Made by a program: the position numbers and the translations under genes
The notes under the pieces: model-generated
What the model saw: the letters and a program-made list of their open reading frames with translations, nothing else
Database searches by the model: none
Told to the model about the DNA's origin: nothing
Shown here: positions 59,820-64,000 of the stretch, one piece after another
How positions within the stretch are numbered: the stretch's first letter is position 1
Layout: the number at the start of each line of letters is the position of its first letter
DNA from: Lytechinus pictus
Lineage: Eukaryota > Echinodermata > Echinoidea > Temnopleuroida > Toxopneustidae
Length of the DNA: 64,000 bases
Assembly (NCBI RefSeq): GCF_037042905.1
Contig: NC_087252.1
Span: 3,249,501 to 3,313,500 of the forward strand
Direction of reading: 5' to 3'

Positions 59820-59995
59820 AACGAAAGGTCGGGAATGTCGCAGCGACGCATAATGTCGCAATTGCGACATTATGCGTTGACTGTGACATTATGCGTTGGA
59901 TGATTTTGGCATAATGTCACAATCAACGCAAAATGTCGTAGCTTAAACTACTAACGCATAACGTCGCAATTCTTAACGCATAATGTCGCAGCGGT
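59820..59995. repeat. Cluster of acgcataatgtcgc repeats in both orientations
   Basis: Seven or so copies of aacgcataatgtcgca or its complement. The core at 59846-59877 is a perfect 32-bp palindrome centred on aatt. Confidence 0.85.
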
Positions 59996-60129
59996 ATTTT
60001 CTTCAGGAATCGAGTTGCAGATAAGATATATAAAAAAAGATATATGAAAAAAAATAACCGGGCATTACAATATTTTACAAGCATTGACAATCTGTTTCGT
60101 TTCTCTTCTAAATAACGAGAGCCCCTGAG

Positions 60130-60252
60130 CAGTGGCGGCACCAGGATTTAAAAACTGGTGAATGGCAAAGAAGGAGGGATAGAGGGGGACTACATTTATT
60201 TTGCATGTTTCACAAAATGGAGTGTGAAGCGCGACTAAGGCGTTTGATCCAA
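60130..60252. mobile_element. hAT-like element fragment
   Basis: Starts CAGTGGCGGCACCAGGATTT, a typical hAT/MITE end. Interrupted by the CACTG element at 60253; its other end is not visible. Confidence 0.5.
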
Positions 60253-63200
60253 CACTGTAAAAAGTTTACTGTAGATTTTACAGTAAATTACTGGCAACTC
60301 TGCTGCACGGTAATTTACTGTAATTTTTATTTTACAGTAAGCTACTGTAGTTTCGTCCTACAGTAAATTACTGTAAATTTGAACTAGCTACAGGAAAATA
60401 CCGTGAAAAGTGCTGTAGCTTACTGTAAAATTTACCAAATTTTAGAATTGTTGCTACTGTAAATTTGGTTAAATTACAGTAAACTACTGTAAATTTCCCT
60501 TGCATTACAGTGAGGTACTGTACACTTCCTACAGTAAAATGCTGTACACCTTCCCAATTTACCCCCAGTACTGTACACTCCCTACAGTAATTTACTGTAA
60601 ATTGACCCCATTTACAGTATGTTTTACTGTAATTGGCACAACTTCCAATGACAAAAATACACTTGAGTAAAACTTTTGAATGAAACTTTGAAAAGTCTTT
60701 ATTGCATTAACATGCAGTAGAACTGACAATGCCATATTTCACAAACAGTACAATTTTTGTAAGGATCATGGGCAAAATGCTGGCAAGTAGAATGTGTTGC
60801 ATAATCAAATTTCAAAGATGACAATTATACAGAAACTATGTACACAGAAATGTCCTAAGAATGCTGATGTTCATTACAGACCTGTTCACTAATGTAGTCA
60901 AATTTCATGAATACTTTGTTCCTCTGGATTTGGTAATAGGTAATTACCATGTACTGAATGGTATTACAATAAGTGGCATCCTTTTTGCATGCATAAACTC
61001 TTTATGTATTTGTTGGACCTGTCAGAGCAAGCAACAAAGGTTGTAAGAACAACCATAAAATTTGGTTGGTGTTACTTTATCTGCTGTTTGCAATTCAGTT
61101 GACTTAAACATTTTGTAAATAAATCTATTCAACAAGTAAAATTCACCTTGCATGCATTAAAGTAGTTGTAATTGCTAACCTTACACAAACTTTCAGGCCA
61201 CTGTATATTAAATGAGAGTACATTAATGAACAGGTGTGTTTTAAAGCAATCCATTTACATGAAGGGTACCATAATCATTCAAATATTCAGTCATAACCCA
61301 TTAGAATCAATTACAAGTGAAAGCAATTTTTCACTTATGCAACTACTGCCTGAAATAATGGCAAACTTTCAATTTCTTTAAGAAAACAAATCTGACTAAA
61401 GTGAACTTCCTTCTAGGAGGGCTTGTCTCAGCTGACCTTGGATGAACACTGGATGAACATACACACGCACACACGCACACACACACACACGCACACACAC
61501 AGACTCTCTATCTCTTACATCCACATATCCGTAGTAACACGCAAAATGCTTACTCCATGGTAACCTGACGACAATGCTTCTACCAGAAGAAAACTGAATT
61601 TTTAAGTGAAACTTCTCACTTATGAGTAATTTTACATGTATACTATTAATTGATAAAAAATTAAGTGTATGTCAACTTCTTATATATACATATTCCCAAA
61701 AATCTTATTAAGACAGAAAACCTTATTCAATCCTATATCAAAATAATGAATAGTCCTAAACACACACTGAACCAATAATTTATATTACAAGCATACAAAT
61801 ACATTAACTGCCATGAATACATTAAATTGTGACAATAATATTACATTGCATACAATATTCCTCACAAATAAAGTTTCTTATAACAGTACTATCAATTTGA
61901 TATTGAAACTGGCAAGAAAGAACCCGAATGAGAGTATTGCTACCATTGCAAATACTTAATATTTACATGAATATTTGACGAACAAACATGTACAAATATG
62001 ACCTCCAATTTTGCCAAAGTAATGTTTGTACTGTGACACTTGAACAGCTGCGAAAGTGAAAGTATGAAAATGTTATAATTCTGTGAACAACAAAATACAA
62101 TGTAGTAAATCCTCAGTAATCATAATGAAGAAAAATGTCAATCTGTGAGAAGTATCTACAATTTTCAAATTTTTCTGTACTACATCATGCAAATCTGCTA
62201 TTTTGAGAAACTCTTGAAATGTAATCAAAATGTCACATGCTTTTTCATTTGAGGAATTTCTGATACATTTAATATCCTTTTCTGACTATAAGAAAACAAA
62301 AAATTGCTACATCACCTTAAGATTTCCTGAATTTCTTGATATAATTTGGTCCTCTTTACAAAAATGGCTAACAGTCAGCCATGCATGATATGCAATAATG
62401 GAGATCACTGTGTCATTCATGTAATAATAATATAATAATAATCTCACTCCACCTTGGTAGGCTGTGTTAAAGCCACATACATTACAGAAGTTTACATCGT
62501 TCTCAGTAAACAGCTTATTGCAATATTTGTCAACATCTTGATGACCAAGCGCTTACTACGCAGTATATATATATACATATATATATAATGTAGCACAATG
62601 TTGAAATCGAAATTGATTTACAGCAATGTTAATCCTAACTAAAGATGAATTTTCGACCACGAATGTTGGAAATAGATGCCTCCGCTACTGCCATACCAGA
62701 AATATATTTCCTAGTTTTTATTTCCATAAAGAAAAAAAAAACCCTCAAGACCTTTGATCTTGTGACTTCAAAATCTAGTCAGATAACTGTTTCTCAAAAA
62801 AGCAAATATATGCATTTGATTGAATCCAGAGAGCTTGAGATTTGACTTTCAGACCCAAAATCTTAATAGATCATTGTCACTTGTATATGCACAAATGAGC
62901 GAAGTTTGAAGTTGATTCGTCAAATGGTTTGGAGTTATTGCGAGAACGGTATATGTTATATGTACTTTATTGTATTCAATGACCTTGACTTTTGACCTTG
63001 AGACCCCAAAATCTGAACAGATCATTGTTACTTTAACATATACACACGAGACAAGTTTGAAGTTGATCTATCAAAGGGTTTTGGAGTTATTGTAAGAATG
63101 GTCTATTTCTTATGTATTTTAGTGAATTCTATGACCTTTGACCTTTGGACCCAAACACTTATCAGCTCATTGTCGCCCAGATATGTATCCTCAAGTCAAA

Positions 63201-64000
63201 AAGTATGAAGTTGACCTGTTGACCGGTTTTTAAGTTATCGCGAGAACGAAAGTGGGACAGACGGACCGACGGACAACACAAAAACATAATGCCTCCGACA
63301 CCACCTTTGGTGGGCGGAGGCATACAAACAGTGTGTAGTGCCATATATCTATGTTTTTGTATGGTTCAAATTCGGTTGTAAGGAGATATTCTTAACTTTA
63401 TTTTTCCAAGTATGAAACCCCTTTACATTTACAATTTCTATATGAATTTTACCCCTCCCCCACTCTTACTTGACCTGGATTTGAGAAACGGCTAAAATAA
63501 AGTTGTGGGCAATGTCAACTTAATAGCATATTCAAATGAATGTTCTCTCATAACTAGCATGTCGACAATCTATTTCAGCAAGTTTCTCATGTTATGCAAT
63601 ATTGGGCATAAACTCTGTAGTTGCTTGGTCAGACAAAGCTCAACCAATTATTCAAGAGGATGGTGACCAAGCGAACATAGTATTATTGGGTGATATATAA
63701 AATCACATGTTTTTAGATGATGGGGTAAAATGTACAAATCAGGAAATTAAAGCCACTGGAAATCAGCAAACCGACGCACAAATGACACTACTTTCGCGTT
63801 GCAGTGACTCTTCGACGCATGGCACTTCGACCCATCAGGGCTTATTCCGAGGAGACATCTGAGAGACAGGGAGAAAAAGATATTACAGAAAAAAATAAAA
63901 TAAAAACAATCAAATGAAAACTGAGGGAGTCAAAATAAATTGACAAACCTAAAATGAAATTTATCAAACAGTAATTATAGATGGCTCCATCAAGCCAGCT
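60253..64000 (-). mobile_element. Inverted second copy of the 7.2-kb element (partial)
   Basis: Begins CACTGTAAAAAG and matches the reverse complement of 48606-52337 almost base for base to the window edge. Differences are few, mainly a longer CA tract near 61463-61502. It interrupts an hAT-like end (60130-60252). Confidence 0.9.
63747..63858 (-). CDS. Last exon of the transposon gene, copy 2
   Basis: Same acceptor ctctcag, 36 codons and TAA as copy 1's exon 48748-48859, apparently intact. Upstream exons lie past the right edge. Confidence 0.6.

Overview
The window looks like genomic DNA from an invertebrate deuterostome, most likely an echinoderm such as a sea urchin. The reasons are short exons with GT-AG introns, AT-rich spacers, tRNA-derived SINEs, TTAA-flanked and hAT-like MITEs, CR1/L2-like and other non-LTR retrotransposon debris, and multi-kilobase foldback elements. 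Organism assignment is inference. There are no bacterial genes and no rRNA or functional tRNA genes; nearly all long ORFs are repeat shadows.

Host genes: two tandem paralogous cell-surface immunoglobulin (Ig) receptor genes lie on the minus strand. Gene B (58377 to 42953) can be assembled completely: signal peptide, V-like Ig domain, C/I-like Ig domain, stalk, transmembrane segment and two cytoplasmic exons. All junction phases agree and give 427 aa. Its tail carries a YVN (Grb2-type) and a YMEM (PI3K p85-type) tyrosine motif. Gene A (27792 to beyond position 1) has the same exon order and phases, but its first cytoplasmic exon lacks the tyrosine and its last exon is outside the window. In both V-like domains the second cysteine lies in the last strand rather than at the canonical Y-x-C position.

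Transposon layers: intron 2 of gene A (4268-26043) holds a nested stack. An LTR retrotransposon (6004-19903, 391-bp LTRs, ATAT target duplication) has its 3' LTR split by a 10.3-kb Mutator-like element (9494-19839, 9-bp duplication). That element was itself invaded by a foldback element, two small TIR elements, an hAT-like element and a Ginger-like element. A 2.6-kb tandem duplication (19865-25072) starts inside the same LTR. Between the genes are a CR1/L2-like reverse transcriptase remnant, a second foldback copy, a 5.6-kb array of a 42-bp repeat that is open on both strands, a second reverse transcriptase remnant and a CACTG-ended MITE.

A 7.2-kb CACTG-terminated element (45136-52337) sits in the transmembrane-to-tail intron of gene B. 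It carries a consistent five-exon gene for a 205-aa protein, resembling (from memory) an uncharacterised multicopy family seen in fish genomes. A near-identical inverted copy starts at 60253 and runs off the right edge. Exons 1-5 of gene B therefore lie between two inverted copies of a recently active element, which could allow inversion of the receptor ectodomain relative to its signalling tail.
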